Positions 18,336 through 28,655 are shown, counted from the first letter of the stretch. The stretch: DNA of 64,000 bases from Brucella pseudintermedia (GCF_008932435.1 NZ_WBWE01000004.1:62001-126000); one strand, 5' to 3'. The notes: a model not told the origin generated them from the letters alone. Program-made: numbers and translations.

Positions 18336-21300
18336 ATGAATGTGGAGCTCTCACGCCGCCAGTTTCTGGGCGGAACGGGGGCGGTAGTGGCGGCTTCGGC
18401 GCTTGGGTCCTTCGGTTTCGGCGCGGTGGAAAGCGCCTATGCCGAGTCCATTCGTCCCTTCAAGCTGACCAACACGACCGAAACCCGCAATACCTGTCCT
18501 TACTGCTCGGTCGCCTGCGGCGTCATCCTTTATTCCAAGGGCGATGTGCGCAAGGGCGAGAAGGCCGAACTGATCCACGTCGAAGGCGATACGGATCACC
18601 CGACCAATCGCGGCACGCTTTGCCCGAAGGGCGCGGCGCTCAAGGATTTCGTCAAGGCGGAAACCCGCCTGAAAAATCCGCGGGTGCGCGAGCCGGGCTC
18701 GTCCGAATTCAAGCAGATTTCCTGGGAAGATGCGCTCGACCGCATCGCGCGGCATCTGAAGGACGACCGCGACGCCAATTTCATCGCGAAGAACGCGGCG
18801 GGCACCACGGTCAACCGCTGGACCTCGACAGGCTTCCTCGCGGCTTCGGCGACCACCAACGAAACGGCGTTTCTGACCTACAAGGTGGTTCGCAGCACAG
18901 GCATAGTTGCATTCGATAACCAGGCACGCGTCTGACACGGCCCGACGGTGGCGAGTCTCGCCCCAACATTTGGCCGCGGAGCAATGACCAACTCCTGGAC
19001 GGACATTAAAAATACCGATCTCGTCGTCGTCATGGGCGGCAATGCGGCGGAAGCGCATCCGTGTGGCTTCAAATGGGTGACGGAGGCCAAGCACCATCGC
19101 GGCGCGAAGCTGATCGTTGTCGATCCGCGCTTCACGCGCACCGCGTCGGTCGCGGACTTCTACGCGCCTATCCGACAAGGTTCGGATATCGCCTTCCTGC
19201 TCGGCGTCATCAATTACTGCATCCAGAACGACAAGGTGCAGTGGGATTATGTGAAGCATTTCACCAATGCCAGCTACATCATCAAGGATGGCTTTGAATA
19301 TAAGGACGGGCTCTTTACCAGCTATGACGAGGAAAAGCGGGATTATGACCGCTCGAGCTGGGACTATGTGATCGGCGATGACGGCTATGCGGTCGTGGAC
19401 GACACGTTGCAAAACCCGCGCTGCGTGTGGAACCTGTTGAAGCAGCATGTTTCCGTGTTCACGCCGGAAATGGTGGAGCGCATCTGCGGCACGCCGAAGG
19501 AGAAATTCCTGAAAGTGGCGCAGATGATGTCCGAATGCTCTGCCCCGGACAAGACGATGACGTCGATGTATGCGCTCGGCTGGACGCAGCATTCCAAGGG
19601 GTCGCAGAATATTCGCTGCATGGCGATGCTGCAGCTTATCCTCGGCAATATCGGCGTGCGCGGCGGCGGCATGAATGCGCTGCGCGGCCACTCCAACATT
19701 CAGGGGCTGACCGATATCGGCCTCATGTCCAACCTCCTGCCGGGCTACATGAACATCCCGGTCGAAAAGGAAACCGATCTCGAAATCTATATGTCGACAC
19801 GCGGTTTCAAGCCGCTGCGCCCGAACCAGATGAGCTACTGGCAGAACTATCGCAAGTTCTTCGTCAGTTTCCAGAAGGCCATGTGGGGCAATGCGGCGAC
19901 GGTCGAGAACGACTTTGCCTATGACTGGCTGCCGAAGCTGGACGTGCCGAACTACGACATGCTGCGCATCTTCGACATGATGCATGAGGGCAAGGTCAAC
20001 GGCTATGTCTGTCAGGGGTTCAATCCGCTGATGGCGGTGCCGAACCGAAAGAAGCTGACCGAGGCGCTGTCGAAGCTGAAATTCCTCGTGACGATAGACC
20101 CGCTGGAAACGGAAACCTCGCGTTTCTGGGAAAACCACGGCGAGTTCAACGATGTGGATTCGGCTTCGATCCAGACGGAAGTGTTCCAGCTTCCCTCCAC
20201 CTGCTTTGCGGAGGATGAAGGTTCGCTCACCAATTCCGGGCGCTGGCTGCAATGGCACTGGCCGGGTGCCACGCCGCCCGGCGAGGCGAAGACCGACAAC
20301 TGGATCATGGCGCAGCTTTTCCTGCGGCTGCGGGAGCTCTATCGCAAGGAAGGCGGCGCTTTCCCCGATCCGATCCTCAATCTCACCTGGGATTATGCGG
20401 ATGAGGGCGAGCCGACAGCGGAAGAACTGGCCAAGGAACTGAACGGCCGCGCGCTTTCCACGGTGACCGACCCGGCCGATCCGACCAAGGTCGTTGCCGA
20501 GGCGGGCAAGCTTCTGTCCGGCTTTGCGGCGCTGCGCGACGACGGCTCGACGGCATCGGGCTGCTGGATCTATTCCGGCTGTTTCACCGAGGCAGGCAAC
20601 AACATGGCCCGCCGCGATAATCACGATCCGGACGAGACTGGCGCCTATCTCAACTGGTCGTGGGCGTGGCCTGCCAATCGCCGCATTCTCTATAACCGCG
20701 CCTCCGCCGATATTGACGGCAAGCCGTGGGATCCGAGCCGCAAACTCATCGAGTGGGACGGTTCGAAATGGACGGGCTATGACGTGCCGGACATTGCGCC
20801 GACCGCCAAGCCGCAGGAAGTCGGGCCGTTCATCATGAATGCGGAAGGCTCCTCGCGCCTGTTCAGCCGCGGCATGATGCGCGACGGTCCGTTCCCGGCC
20901 CATTACGAGCCGTTTGAATCGCCGGTCGCCAATGTGATTGCACCGAAGGTTCGGGGCAATCCGGTGGCGCGTGTCTTCAACGACGACTTCAAGCAGTTCG
21001 CGGAAACGGCTTCGGAGGAGTTCCCTTATGCCGCAACCTCCTACCGTCTGACGGAGCATTTCCACTACTGGACCAAGCATGTTCATGTGAACGCCGTCCT
21101 GCAGCCGGAATTCTTCGTGGAAATTTCGGAGGAGCTGGCGACGGAAAAGGGCATCGCCAAGGGCGACTGGGTGCGCGTGTGGTCGAAACGCGGCTCGGTC
21201 AAGGCCAAGGCCGTGGTGACGAAGCGCATCAAGCCGCTCATCTGCGACGGCAAGACGGTGCATGTGGTGGGCATCCCGCTCCATTGGGGCTTCATGGGTG

Positions 21301-21422
21301 CTGCCCGCAAGGGCTTCGGCCCGAATTCGCTGACGCCTTTCGTCGGCGACGCGAACATCGAGACGCCGGAGTTCAAGGCGTTTCTGGTCAATATCGAGCG
21401 CTCAAGCGCGCCTGTGGCTTAG
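18336..21422 (+). CDS. fdhA: Formate dehydrogenase alpha subunit, selenoprotein
   Basis: The catalytic subunit of a respiratory, periplasm-facing formate dehydrogenase (FdnG/FdoG type), 1028 aa including selenocysteine. It oxidises formate to CO2 at a Mo/W-bis-MGD centre. Tat signal: 'SRRQFLGG' at residues 6-13. [4Fe-4S] ligands are Cys54, Cys57, Cys61 and Cys96. An in-frame TGA at 18933-18935 is codon 200, in the context 'QARV-U-HGPTVASLAPTFG', which matches FdnG-type enzymes where Sec precedes the catalytic His. A SECIS hairpin follows directly. Gene callers that treat TGA as stop will split it into 18336-18935 and a piece starting near 18948. The gene starts an operon with fdhB, the gamma subunit, fdhE, selA, selB and tRNA-Sec. 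Confidence 0.96.
18933..18964 (+). promoter_or_regulatory. Selenocysteine UGA codon with SECIS hairpin
   Basis: Counting the U of UGA as 1, a stem forms at 18947-18948/18963-18964, a U bulges at 18949 (position 17), an upper stem forms at 18950-18954/18958-18962, and the apical loop holds G18955-U18956 (positions 23-24). A bulged U17 and loop G23-U24 are the SelB contacts known from the E. coli fdhF SECIS, so the match is position for position. Confidence 0.9.
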
Positions 21423-21434
21423 GAGGGATTAGAG

Positions 21435-22376
21435 ATGTTTCCACCCGTTCCCAATCCTGACGTCCAGCCGCAGCAGCCGCGTTTCGGTGACAAGGACCTG
21501 ATCCGCCGGTCGGCGTCGAACGTGACGCCGCCAGCGGAGCGCCAGACCGAGGTGGCGAAGCTCATCGACGTGTCGAAATGCATCGGCTGCAAGGCTTGCC
21601 AGTCGGCCTGCGCCGAATGGAACGACACGCATGAGGAAGTGGGCGTCAATGTCGGCGTCTATGACAATCCGCATGATCTGACGGCGAATACCTTCACGCT
21701 GATGCGCTTTACCGAATGGGACAATCCCGATACCGGCAATCTGGAATGGCTGATCCGCAAGGATGGCTGCATGCATTGCGAGGACCCCGGCTGTCTCAAG
21801 GCCTGCCCGGCGCCGGGCGCAATCGTGCAATATTCCAATGGCATCGTCGATTTCATCCACGAGAACTGCATCGGCTGCGGCTATTGCATCAAGGGCTGTC
21901 CGTTCGACATTCCGCGCATCTCGCCGGTGACGAACAAGGCCTATAAATGCACGCTCTGTTCCGACCGCATCGCGGTGGGGCAGGGACCGGCCTGTGCCAA
22001 GGCCTGCCCGACGCAGGCCATCGTCTATGGCACCAAGGACGAGATGAAGGAATGGGCCGATGGCCGCATCAAGGATCTGAAGTCGCGCGGCTTTGAAAAT
22101 GCCGGTCTTTATGATCCGCCGGGCGTTGGCGGCACGCATGTCATGTATGTGCTACACCATGCCGACAAGCCTGAAATCTATGCCGATCTGCCGAACAATC
22201 CGCGCATTAGCCCGGTTGTCGAGGCATGGAAGGGCGTGTCCAAATATGCGGGCATGGCGGCAATGGGGCTGGCGGCTGCGGCGGGTCTGCTGCATTATAT
22301 CTTCAAGGGGCCGAATGTCGTGACGGAGCATGACGAGGAACAGGCCGAAAAGCTCACGGGAGACAAAAGCTCATGA
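21435..22376 (+). CDS. fdhB: Formate dehydrogenase iron-sulfur beta subunit
   Basis: A 313-aa electron-transfer subunit with four [4Fe-4S] clusters that passes electrons from FdhA to the cytochrome b subunit. Ferredoxin-type motifs are visible in order: '[14 protein letters not shown]', '[17 protein letters not shown]', '[17 protein letters not shown]' and 'CTLCSDRI...ACAKACPTQ'. A single C-terminal hydrophobic helix (about residues 270-292, '[18 protein letters not shown]') anchors it to the inner membrane, as in FdnH. AGGAGG precedes ATG 21435, 12 bases after the fdhA stop; its own stop overlaps the gamma-subunit start. Confidence 0.95.
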   Translation: MFPPVPNPDVQPQQPRFGDKDLIRRSASNVTPPAERQTEVAKLIDVSKCIGCKACQSACAEWNDTHEEVGVNVGVYDNPHDLTANTFTLMRFTEWDNPDTGNLEWLIRKDGCMHCEDPGCLKACPAPGAIVQYSNGIVDFIHENCIGCGYCIKGCPFDIPRISPVTNKAYKCTLCSDRIAVGQGPACAKACPTQAIVYGTKDEMKEWADGRIKDLKSRGFENAGLYDPPGVGGTHVMYVLHHADKPEIYADLPNNPRISPVVEAWKGVSKYAGMAAMGLAAAAGLLHYIFKGPNVVTEHDEEQAEKLTGDKSS

Positions 22377-23080
22377 GCAGGACCGATTTCAAGGATGTTG
22401 AACGCGGCGACGGCATAGAGCCCGGCAAGCCGGTCCGGGTGCATCGCTATTCCGGCGGTGCGCGCCTCAATCACTGGATCACCGCCATCAGCCTCGTGCT
22501 TCTGGCCCTTTCCGGCCTTGCCATGTTTCATCCGTCGCTGTTTTTCCTGTCGGGCCTGTTCGGCGGCGGGCAATGGACACGCGCCATCCATCCATGGATC
22601 GGCGTGGTCCTGTTCTTCAGCTTTCTCGGGCTTTTCCTGCGTTTCTGGAGCGCCAATCTGTGGAAGCGCGAAGACAGCCAATGGCTGGCGCAGGCCAATG
22701 ACGTGATTGCCGGCAAGGAAGAAAAGCTGCCAGAAGTCGGCAAATATAATGCCGGTCAGAAGCTGGTTTTCTGGTCCATGTCGCTTCTGATCGTGATCCT
22801 GATCGGTTCCGGCTTGATGGTCTGGAACGAATATTTCGGCTCCTATACCAGCATCAACCAGCAGCGCTGGGCCCTGCTTGTTCATTCCATGGCGGCGGTG
22901 GCGGCGATCTGCGTGTGGATCGTGCATGTCTATGCCGCGATCTGGGTGAAGGGCACCATCCATGCGATGACGCGTGGCACGGTCAGCGGCGGCTGGGCAT
23001 GGCGGCACCACCGCAAATGGTTGCGCGAACTGGCATCGAAGCAGAAAGTGAAACAGGGCGGCAGCAAGCCAGTCGCCTGA
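22373..23080 (+). CDS. fdoI: Formate dehydrogenase cytochrome b556 gamma subunit
   Basis: A 235-aa membrane-anchor subunit that binds two b hemes and reduces quinone. It has four hydrophobic segments and conserved His in '[19 protein letters not shown]', '[12 protein letters not shown]', '[23 protein letters not shown]', as in FdnI/FdoI. The ATG overlaps the fdhB TGA (ATGA). With FdhA and FdhB it forms a formate:quinone oxidoreductase that could feed the nitrate reductase encoded further downstream in this window. Confidence 0.94.
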   Translation: MSRTDFKDVERGDGIEPGKPVRVHRYSGGARLNHWITAISLVLLALSGLAMFHPSLFFLSGLFGGGQWTRAIHPWIGVVLFFSFLGLFLRFWSANLWKREDSQWLAQANDVIAGKEEKLPEVGKYNAGQKLVFWSMSLLIVILIGSGLMVWNEYFGSYTSINQQRWALLVHSMAAVAAICVWIVHVYAAIWVKGTIHAMTRGTVSGGWAWRHHRKWLRELASKQKVKQGGSKPVA

Positions 23081-23152
23081 ACTTACGCGGTCGTCTTTGA
23101 GGGCGACCATATTCAGTGGTCCACGTGGCCCGTCGGGTTCGTGAGGAGTGAC

Positions 23153-24064
23153 ATGGCAGGCAAGAAAGATCTGGTGCCGGACCCGACGGTCATCGGCGAA
23201 ATATCGGCCCCACCCTTCGTGCAATTGCCGGAGCCCGGCGCACTTTTCGCCAGACGAGCGGAGCGCCTGCGTCTTCTGGCCTCGGCCAGCCCGCTGAAAC
23301 CCTATCTGGAATTCATCGCCGATCTGAGCGAGGCGCAGTCAGAAATCGAGGCTGGTCTCGGCCCTGTCGCGGCGCGGCAGGGCGATGAGCGGGGGCGGGA
23401 ATTCGGGATGCCGTCGATCGATCGTGCGGATGTCCTATCGGACGAGGCGCTCGACACCATCTTCGACCGGCTTTTCGCGCGCGCCGACACAATCGCCAAG
23501 CCGCAGGATGCCGCCGATGCGCTGGAGCGTGTGGCGCAAAGTAGCACTGATGAGCGCCGCCGGATGATCGAGGCGCTTTTCGCCGGGGTTCTGCCGCCGC
23601 AGGCAATTGCCGAACACATTTATATCTGGGCGGGATTGCAGCTTCATTTCACGCGGCTCGCCTCGACGCTCGACGCGAAATCGGTGAAGCCGGTCGCTGA
23701 TGGCGTCTGCCCGTCCTGCGGCAGCATGCCGTCAAGCTCGCTGGTCGTCGGCTGGCACGGTGCGCATGGCGCGCGCTTCTGCTCCTGCTCCGTCTGCAAC
23801 ACGCTCTGGCATTATGTGCGGGTCAAGTGCGTGTGCTGCGGTTCCACCAAGGGCATCGGCTACAAGGAAGTCGAGGAAGGCGGCGGCGTCATCAAGGCCG
23901 AAACCTGCGATGAATGCGAAAGCTGGGTCAAGATCATCTATCAGCAGCTATCCTCGGATGCCGATCCGGTGGCCGACGATGTTGCAAGCCTCGGCCTCGA
24001 TATGCTGATGCGCGAGACGCCTTACAGGCGAGGTGGGTTCTCCCCGCTTCTTGCCGGATTGTGA
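23153..24064 (+). CDS. fdhE: Formate dehydrogenase accessory protein FdhE
   Basis: A cytoplasmic chaperone of about 303 aa needed for maturation of respiratory formate dehydrogenases. It has four CxxC motifs of the FdhE rubredoxin-like zinc/iron sites: 'CPSCGSMP', 'CSVCNTLWHYVRVKCVCCGS' and 'CDECESW'. An in-frame ATG at 23141 exists, but GAGGAG sits at the right distance from ATG 23153. It follows the gamma subunit by 72 bases and precedes selA by 6. Confidence 0.94.
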   Translation: MAGKKDLVPDPTVIGEISAPPFVQLPEPGALFARRAERLRLLASASPLKPYLEFIADLSEAQSEIEAGLGPVAARQGDERGREFGMPSIDRADVLSDEALDTIFDRLFARADTIAKPQDAADALERVAQSSTDERRRMIEALFAGVLPPQAIAEHIYIWAGLQLHFTRLASTLDAKSVKPVADGVCPSCGSMPSSSLVVGWHGAHGARFCSCSVCNTLWHYVRVKCVCCGSTKGIGYKEVEEGGGVIKAETCDECESWVKIIYQQLSSDADPVADDVASLGLDMLMRETPYRRGGFSPLLAGL

Positions 24065-24070
24065 GGCGGC

Positions 24071-25474
24071 ATGGACCAGATCAAGACTTCACTGCGCCAT
24101 CTGCCGTCTGTGGACGCCATCCTGCGCCTCCCCGAACTTGCCGGGGCCTCGGAGAATTTCGGCCACGCATCGCTGACGGAGGCCGTCCGCAAGGTTTTGC
24201 ATGACGAGCGTGAGGCGGTGAAGTCCGGTGCCGCGCCTTCCAGCAACATGCTTTTGGCGGAGCGGGTTATTCACCTGCTCGAAGCATCCGTGCAGTCGAG
24301 CCTGCGCCCGCTGTTCAACCTGACCGGCACGGTCCTGCACACCAATCTGGGTCGCGCTATCCTTGCCGAAGCCGCAATCGAGGCTGCCACGCAAGCCATG
24401 CGACAGGCGGTTTCGCTTGAGTTTGATCTGTCGTCGGGATCGCGTGGCGAGCGCGACGACCATCTGCGCGCACTCGTCTGCGAACTGACAGGCGCGGAAG
24501 ACGCAACCGTCGTCAACAACAATGCCGCCGCCGTGCTTCTGGTGCTGAACAGTCTTGCCACGGGCAAGGAAGCCATCGTTTCGCGTGGCGAACTGATCGA
24601 AATCGGCGGCGCGTTCCGGATGCCGGACATCATGACCCGCGCTGGGACGCGGCTTGTCGAAGTCGGCACTACCAACCGCACCCACCCGCGCGATTACGAG
24701 AATGCAATCAACCCGGATACCGGCCTTGTGCTCAAGGTCCACACCTCCAATTACCGCATCGAAGGTTTCACGCGGGAAGTCACGGCCCCGGAACTGGCGG
24801 CAATCGCACGGGGCAAGGGCGTGCCGCTGGTCAATGATCTGGGTTCAGGCACGCTTGCCGATCTGACCGCTTTCGGCCTCGCCCATGAGCCGACGGTGCG
24901 CGAAGCGGTTGCCGAAGGCGCGGATATCGTCACCTTCTCCGGCGACAAGCTTCTCGGCGGACCGCAGGTGGGGTTCATCGTCGGGCGGCGCGACCTGATT
25001 GCGCGCATCAACAAGAACCCGATGAAGCGCGCCTTGCGGGTCGACAAGATCAGGCTTGCAGCCCTCGAAGCGACGCTGAAACTTTATCGCAACCCGGAAC
25101 GGCTGGCGGAAAAACTGCCGACCATTCGCTATCTGGCGCGCCCGCAGCCGGAAATCGCCGCGCAGGCGGCACGGCTCAAGCCGGGGCTTGAAAGAGCGCT
25201 TGGCCCGGCCTTCATCGTGGCAGTGACGGATTGCGCAAGCCAGATCGGCTCCGGCGCATTGCCGCTTTCAACGGTTCCAAGCGCTGGATTGTCGATTGTG
25301 CCGAAGGATGGCAGCGGCACGGCGCTGACAGCGCTTGCCAGTTCATTGCGCGCTTTGCCTCTGCCCATCATCGGGCGGATCGAAAAGGGTGCCTTCATGC
25401 TCGATCTGCGCTGCCTTGAGGATGAAGACAGCTTTCTGCACGATCTGTCGTCTCTTGCGGCGCTCCGCTCATGA
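24071..25474 (+). CDS. selA: L-seryl-tRNA(Sec) selenium transferase
   Basis: A PLP enzyme of 467 aa that converts seryl-tRNA(Sec) to selenocysteinyl-tRNA(Sec) with selenophosphate. The PLP lysine is in 'VTFSGDKLLGGPQVGFIVG'; 'LFNLTGTVLHTNLGRAIL' and 'NNNAAAVLLVLNSLATGKE' are SelA hallmarks. It begins 6 bases after fdhE and its end overlaps the selB start (ATGA, 25471-25474), so SelA and SelB are translated together. Confidence 0.97.
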   Translation: MDQIKTSLRHLPSVDAILRLPELAGASENFGHASLTEAVRKVLHDEREAVKSGAAPSSNMLLAERVIHLLEASVQSSLRPLFNLTGTVLHTNLGRAILAEAAIEAATQAMRQAVSLEFDLSSGSRGERDDHLRALVCELTGAEDATVVNNNAAAVLLVLNSLATGKEAIVSRGELIEIGGAFRMPDIMTRAGTRLVEVGTTNRTHPRDYENAINPDTGLVLKVHTSNYRIEGFTREVTAPELAAIARGKGVPLVNDLGSGTLADLTAFGLAHEPTVREAVAEGADIVTFSGDKLLGGPQVGFIVGRRDLIARINKNPMKRALRVDKIRLAALEATLKLYRNPERLAEKLPTIRYLARPQPEIAAQAARLKPGLERALGPAFIVAVTDCASQIGSGALPLSTVPSAGLSIVPKDGSGTALTALASSLRALPLPIIGRIEKGAFMLDLRCLEDEDSFLHDLSSLAALRS

Positions 25475-27432
25475 TCGTCGGAACGGCGGGACATATCGAT
25501 CACGGCAAGACCGCGCTGGTGCGCTCGCTGACCAAGGTCGATACGGATCGACTGAAAGAAGAAAAAGAACGCGGAATTTCCATCGATCTCGGCTTTGCCT
25601 ATCTGCCTCTCTCCGGCGATGAAAAGCATATACTCGGCTTTGTCGACGTGCCGGGGCATGAAAAATTCGTGCATACGATGCTTGCCGGGGCGGCGAGCAT
25701 CGATTTCGTCATGCTGGTTGTCGCCGCCGATGACGGGATCATGCCGCAAACGCGGGAACATCTGGCAATCGTCAATCTGCTCGGCATCCGGCGCGGCGTC
25801 GCCGTCATCACCAAATCCGATCTTGCCGAGCCGGAACGCCTCGCGGAGGTCGAAATCGCCATCCGCAATGAACTGGCTTTGACGGAACTGGCCGATATTC
25901 CTGTCCTGGCGGTCTCCACCGTTTCCGGGGTCGGGATCGGTGAACTTGGAACCTTGCTGGAAAATGAAGCGCGGGCATTCGGCGGGCGCCGAGCCTCGGG
26001 GCGTTTTCGTCTTGCCGTGGATCGGTCCTTTAAGCTGAAGGGCGCGGGCACGGTCGTCACCGGCACGGTGCTTTCCGGCAAGGTCGCCATTGGCGACCAT
26101 CTTCTCATCAGCCCGTCCGGCAGGGAAGCGCGCGTGCGCACCATCCATGCGCAAAACAGGCCGAGCGAAATTGCTGAGGCGCGTGATCGCTGCGCGCTCA
26201 ATCTGGCGGGTGACGGCATATCGAAAGAGGCCGTGCATCGGGGCGACATGCTGGTGTCACCCGGCCTTCACCGCCCCACGGACCGCATCGATGCATCGCT
26301 GCAAATCCTGCCATGCGAGAAAAAGCCGGTCGGCCAGTGGTTTCCGATTCGCCTGCATCATGCCGCAGCAGAGGTCGGGGCGCGCATCGTGCTTCTGCGG
26401 GATGAGGAACTGCGGCCCGGCGCGGAAGACCGGGTGCAACTGGTGCTGGATCGTCCCATCGCGGCGGCGGCGGGAGACCGTTTCGTCATCCGGGATGTTT
26501 CCGCGCAGCGCACTATCGGCGGTGGTCGTTTTCTCGATCTGCGCCCTCCGCAGCGCAAGCGCCGCAGCCCGGAGCGCATGGCCCAACTCGACGCATATTC
26601 CATTGACGACCCTGTGGAAGCAGCACGCGCATTGCTGTCAGCCGAGCCTTATTATCTTGACGCGGCGGCATTCCTGCGCGACCGCGCCTTGGCCGACGAT
26701 CCGCAAGGTCTGGCGCAAGCGCTCGATGCCGTGATGCTACCGCAGCCGAATTCCGTGCTCCTGCTGTTGCCGGAGCGGTGGGATGCGCTGCGTGCGGATA
26801 TTCTGGCGCGCCTTGCAGCTTTTCATGCGGAAAATCCGGACTTGATCGGCATGGGTGTCGAACGGTTGCGCCTGTTGTTGAAGCCGCGCCTGCCAGCGCC
26901 CGCCTTTCGCGCCGCCATTGCCGCGCTGGTTGAGGCGGACCTCTTGAGACTGGACGGTGCGTGGCTGCGCCTCCGCGATCATGAAGTGACGATGAGCGAT
27001 GCCGACGAGGCGCTCTGGCAGCGCATCGCGCCGCTGCTTGGCGGCGACGCCCGTTTCCGTCCGCCGCGCGTGCGCGATATTGCGGGCCTCCTCGACGAGC
27101 GGGAGGAAGATATTCGCCGCCTGCTCAAGCTCGCCGGGCGCATGGGCCGGGTGCATGAAGTGGCGCACGACCATTTTTTCCTCCGGGCGACGATTGCGGA
27201 AATGATCGGCATATTGTCGGATATGGATGCGGCCTTCGACAGCGGCTGGTTCATCGCGGCGCGCTTTCGCGACCGGGTCGATAGCGGACGCAAGGTGGCG
27301 ATCCAGATATTGGAGTTTTTTGACCGCAACAGCGTCACGATAAGGCGGGGAGACATGCGCCGCCTTAACCGCCGCAAGCTGGACTTGTTCGGCGATTTCG
27401 CTCAAACTGCATCCGCTGAAGCAGTGATATAA
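25471..27432 (+). CDS. selB: Selenocysteine-specific elongation factor
   Basis: A 653-aa GTPase that delivers Sec-tRNA to the ribosome at UGA codons marked by SECIS. G1 is '[14 protein letters not shown]', the switch region is '[16 protein letters not shown]', G3 is 'DVPGHEKFV', G4 is 'TKSDL'. EF-Tu-like domains 2-3 follow ('[19 protein letters not shown]'), then a C-terminal set of winged helices (about residues 380-650) that reads the SECIS hairpin. The TAA stop (27430-27432) directly abuts the tRNA-Sec gene. Confidence 0.97.
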   Translation: MIVGTAGHIDHGKTALVRSLTKVDTDRLKEEKERGISIDLGFAYLPLSGDEKHILGFVDVPGHEKFVHTMLAGAASIDFVMLVVAADDGIMPQTREHLAIVNLLGIRRGVAVITKSDLAEPERLAEVEIAIRNELALTELADIPVLAVSTVSGVGIGELGTLLENEARAFGGRRASGRFRLAVDRSFKLKGAGTVVTGTVLSGKVAIGDHLLISPSGREARVRTIHAQNRPSEIAEARDRCALNLAGDGISKEAVHRGDMLVSPGLHRPTDRIDASLQILPCEKKPVGQWFPIRLHHAAAEVGARIVLLRDEELRPGAEDRVQLVLDRPIAAAAGDRFVIRDVSAQRTIGGGRFLDLRPPQRKRRSPERMAQLDAYSIDDPVEAARALLSAEPYYLDAAAFLRDRALADDPQGLAQALDAVMLPQPNSVLLLLPERWDALRADILARLAAFHAENPDLIGMGVERLRLLLKPRLPAPAFRAAIAALVEADLLRLDGAWLRLRDHEVTMSDADEALWQRIAPLLGGDARFRPPRVRDIAGLLDEREEDIRRLLKLAGRMGRVHEVAHDHFFLRATIAEMIGILSDMDAAFDSGWFIAARFRDRVDSGRKVAIQILEFFDRNSVTIRRGDMRRLNRRKLDLFGDFAQTASAEAVI

Positions 27433-27528
27433 GGAAGAGACGCGTTCCTGGTGGGGCGTCCGGACTTCAAATCCGGGAGGGGCCGATAGACGGTCTTTGG
27501 TGGGTTCGACTCCCATTCTCTTCCGCCA
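27433..27528 (+). tRNA. selC: tRNA-Sec (anticodon TCA)
   Basis: A 96-nt tRNA with the tRNA-Sec layout: an 8-bp acceptor stem (GGAAGAGA 27433-27440 with TCTCTTCC 27517-27524), discriminator G, encoded CCA (27526-27528), a long variable arm, and an anticodon loop CTTCAAA with TCA at 27467-27469 that reads UGA. The T arm is GGTGGGTTCGACTCCCA-like. It begins one base after the selB stop, so it is probably processed from the fdh-sel transcript or has a promoter inside selB. Confidence 0.96.
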
Positions 27529-27970
27529 ATCGCATTGAAATCATTGAGTTTTTTGAAAAAAAATAGTAATTTGTCCTAACTTGCGTTTTCGAGCCGGTCG
27601 CATAATTTCCGCGTCTACCCGTCAACTTTAGTTATCGTGCGGCACCAAAGCCAAGCTTCCATATCACGTCAACGCAATCGGGAAAGCCTAGAACCGCTAA
27701 TTTGCGCGGTTCCAGTTGGCCAGTCGCTTATAGACGTATGCAGAACGTGACGCGAACAAATGCAGTTTTGCACCCAAGGTACACCCAAGAAGTCGCATTG
27801 CGATGATGATCCTCTTGACCATCTCTAGCAAACTGCCGCTGTAATCTGCGACTCCAAAGGTATTGCGGTTGACTATCATTCCTTAGAGCCCAACCGAAAA
27901 TTATATTCTTGCAATATGTCGTGTCATGCTTCTTAAGGATGGGATGAATACCATAAACTCCTGAAATCGC
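27529..27970. other. AT-rich tract downstream of tRNA-Sec, no clear gene
   Basis: Composition falls clearly below that of the flanking operons. Only a 60-codon minus-strand open frame (27697-27879) is present; it resembles nothing I recognise and I do not call it. No integrase remnant is visible. The position behind a tRNA gene and the base shift suggest acquired DNA. Confidence 0.5.
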
Positions 27971-28507
27971 TCAACTTAATTTCGATTCACAGGGGTAACA
28001 ATCAATTGGCCTACACTCGTGCTGGCAATCACTATTAGTATTATTTTGAGGCCAAATTTCGCTTGGGGGCTCGCAGGAGAATACAGATCTATACGCTTCA
28101 TCAAATAAGGTGGCAGATTTTTTTCCAAACGCTATAGGCTCATCATCTCGTGTAGGAACATGATGTATCATACGTCCCGCTACCGTTTGACAAAAGTTCA
28201 TATAATCGACAGTAAAGATTATAAACGTATGCCAGAGCTCATCGACTGGTCCCCGCATTCCGAGTGGAACGTCGTAGATAGCCGCCAACGCCAGAAAGCG
28301 TTTTAACTCTCTTTCATGAAGCGACGCCGTCTTCAGATCGATATTGTGCTCTTTTCTGTATCTTTTAATGATGGCTTCCATCGGAAATGACATTGATTTT
28401 GTAACAATATCAACCACCTCGGCTGATGTTTTCTTAGTGACTAAGGCATGATCGCCATCTGTAGCAATCTTTTTCAGCTCGATGGAGTTAAAATCTTCCA
28501 AATTCAT
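27971..28507 (-). CDS. Unknown protein, GRDP-like core with Cys-rich tail
   Basis: A 178-aa protein of unknown function in a low-GC tract. The middle contains 'LGMRGPVDELWHTFIIFTVD' followed by 'YMNFCQTVAGRMIHHVP'. This W-H ... Y-x-x-F-C ... H-H pattern resembles the bacterial members of the glycine-rich domain (GRDP/DUF1399-like) group. The C-terminus is Cys-rich, with five Cys in the last 40 residues, four of them in the final 18, including 'DCQHECRPIDCYPCES'. There is no signal peptide or membrane helix. Codon use is AT-rich, unlike its neighbours, which fits transfer. It stands alone between tRNA-Sec and a DUF3455 remnant. The family link is tentative. Confidence 0.6.
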   Translation of the reverse strand: MNLEDFNSIELKKIATDGDHALVTKKTSAEVVDIVTKSMSFPMEAIIKRYRKEHNIDLKTASLHERELKRFLALAAIYDVPLGMRGPVDELWHTFIIFTVDYMNFCQTVAGRMIHHVPTRDDEPIAFGKKSATLFDEAYRSVFSCEPPSEIWPQNNTNSDCQHECRPIDCYPCESKLS

Positions 28508-28655
28508 ATTCTCATCTCCGAACTAAACTCTTCCCGCCGCTGAAATACATTAATGTAAAATAAAAAAGAAGATATTGCAATTTTTTGACAGCAAATAATA
28601 ATGAAGTTTTACAGACTATTATTTCAGAGTGGCTATTTTTTGGGGGGGTAAATAA
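28508..28655. promoter_or_regulatory. AT-rich gap, likely promoter of the 178-aa gene
   Basis: Very AT-rich sequence directly upstream of the minus-strand gene ending at 27971, with a run of seven G at 28642-28648 at the far end. It probably carries that gene's promoter; no specific site is identifiable. Confidence 0.35.

Noticed and set aside
18933-18935. Nonsense mutation splitting fdhA into two genes
   Set aside because: The frame continues with perfect family sequence, the context is that of the Sec site in FdnG-type enzymes, a SECIS hairpin follows, and selA, selB, selC and selD are all present.
18351-21284. Very long minus-strand open frame opposite fdhA
   Set aside because: His/Arg-rich sequence without family features, fully overlapping a well-supported gene; a shadow of high-GC coding DNA. 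The same applies to the frames opposite narG (54517-56361 and 56374-58239).
27697-27879. 60-codon open frame in the AT-rich tract
   Set aside because: No ribosome binding site, no recognisable features and short enough to arise by chance.
28516-28534. Possible att repeat of the tRNA-Sec 3' end (CTCTTCCCGCCGC)
   Set aside because: Differs from CTCTTCCGCCA by an extra base and a substitution, and is only about 10 bases long; too weak to call an attachment site.
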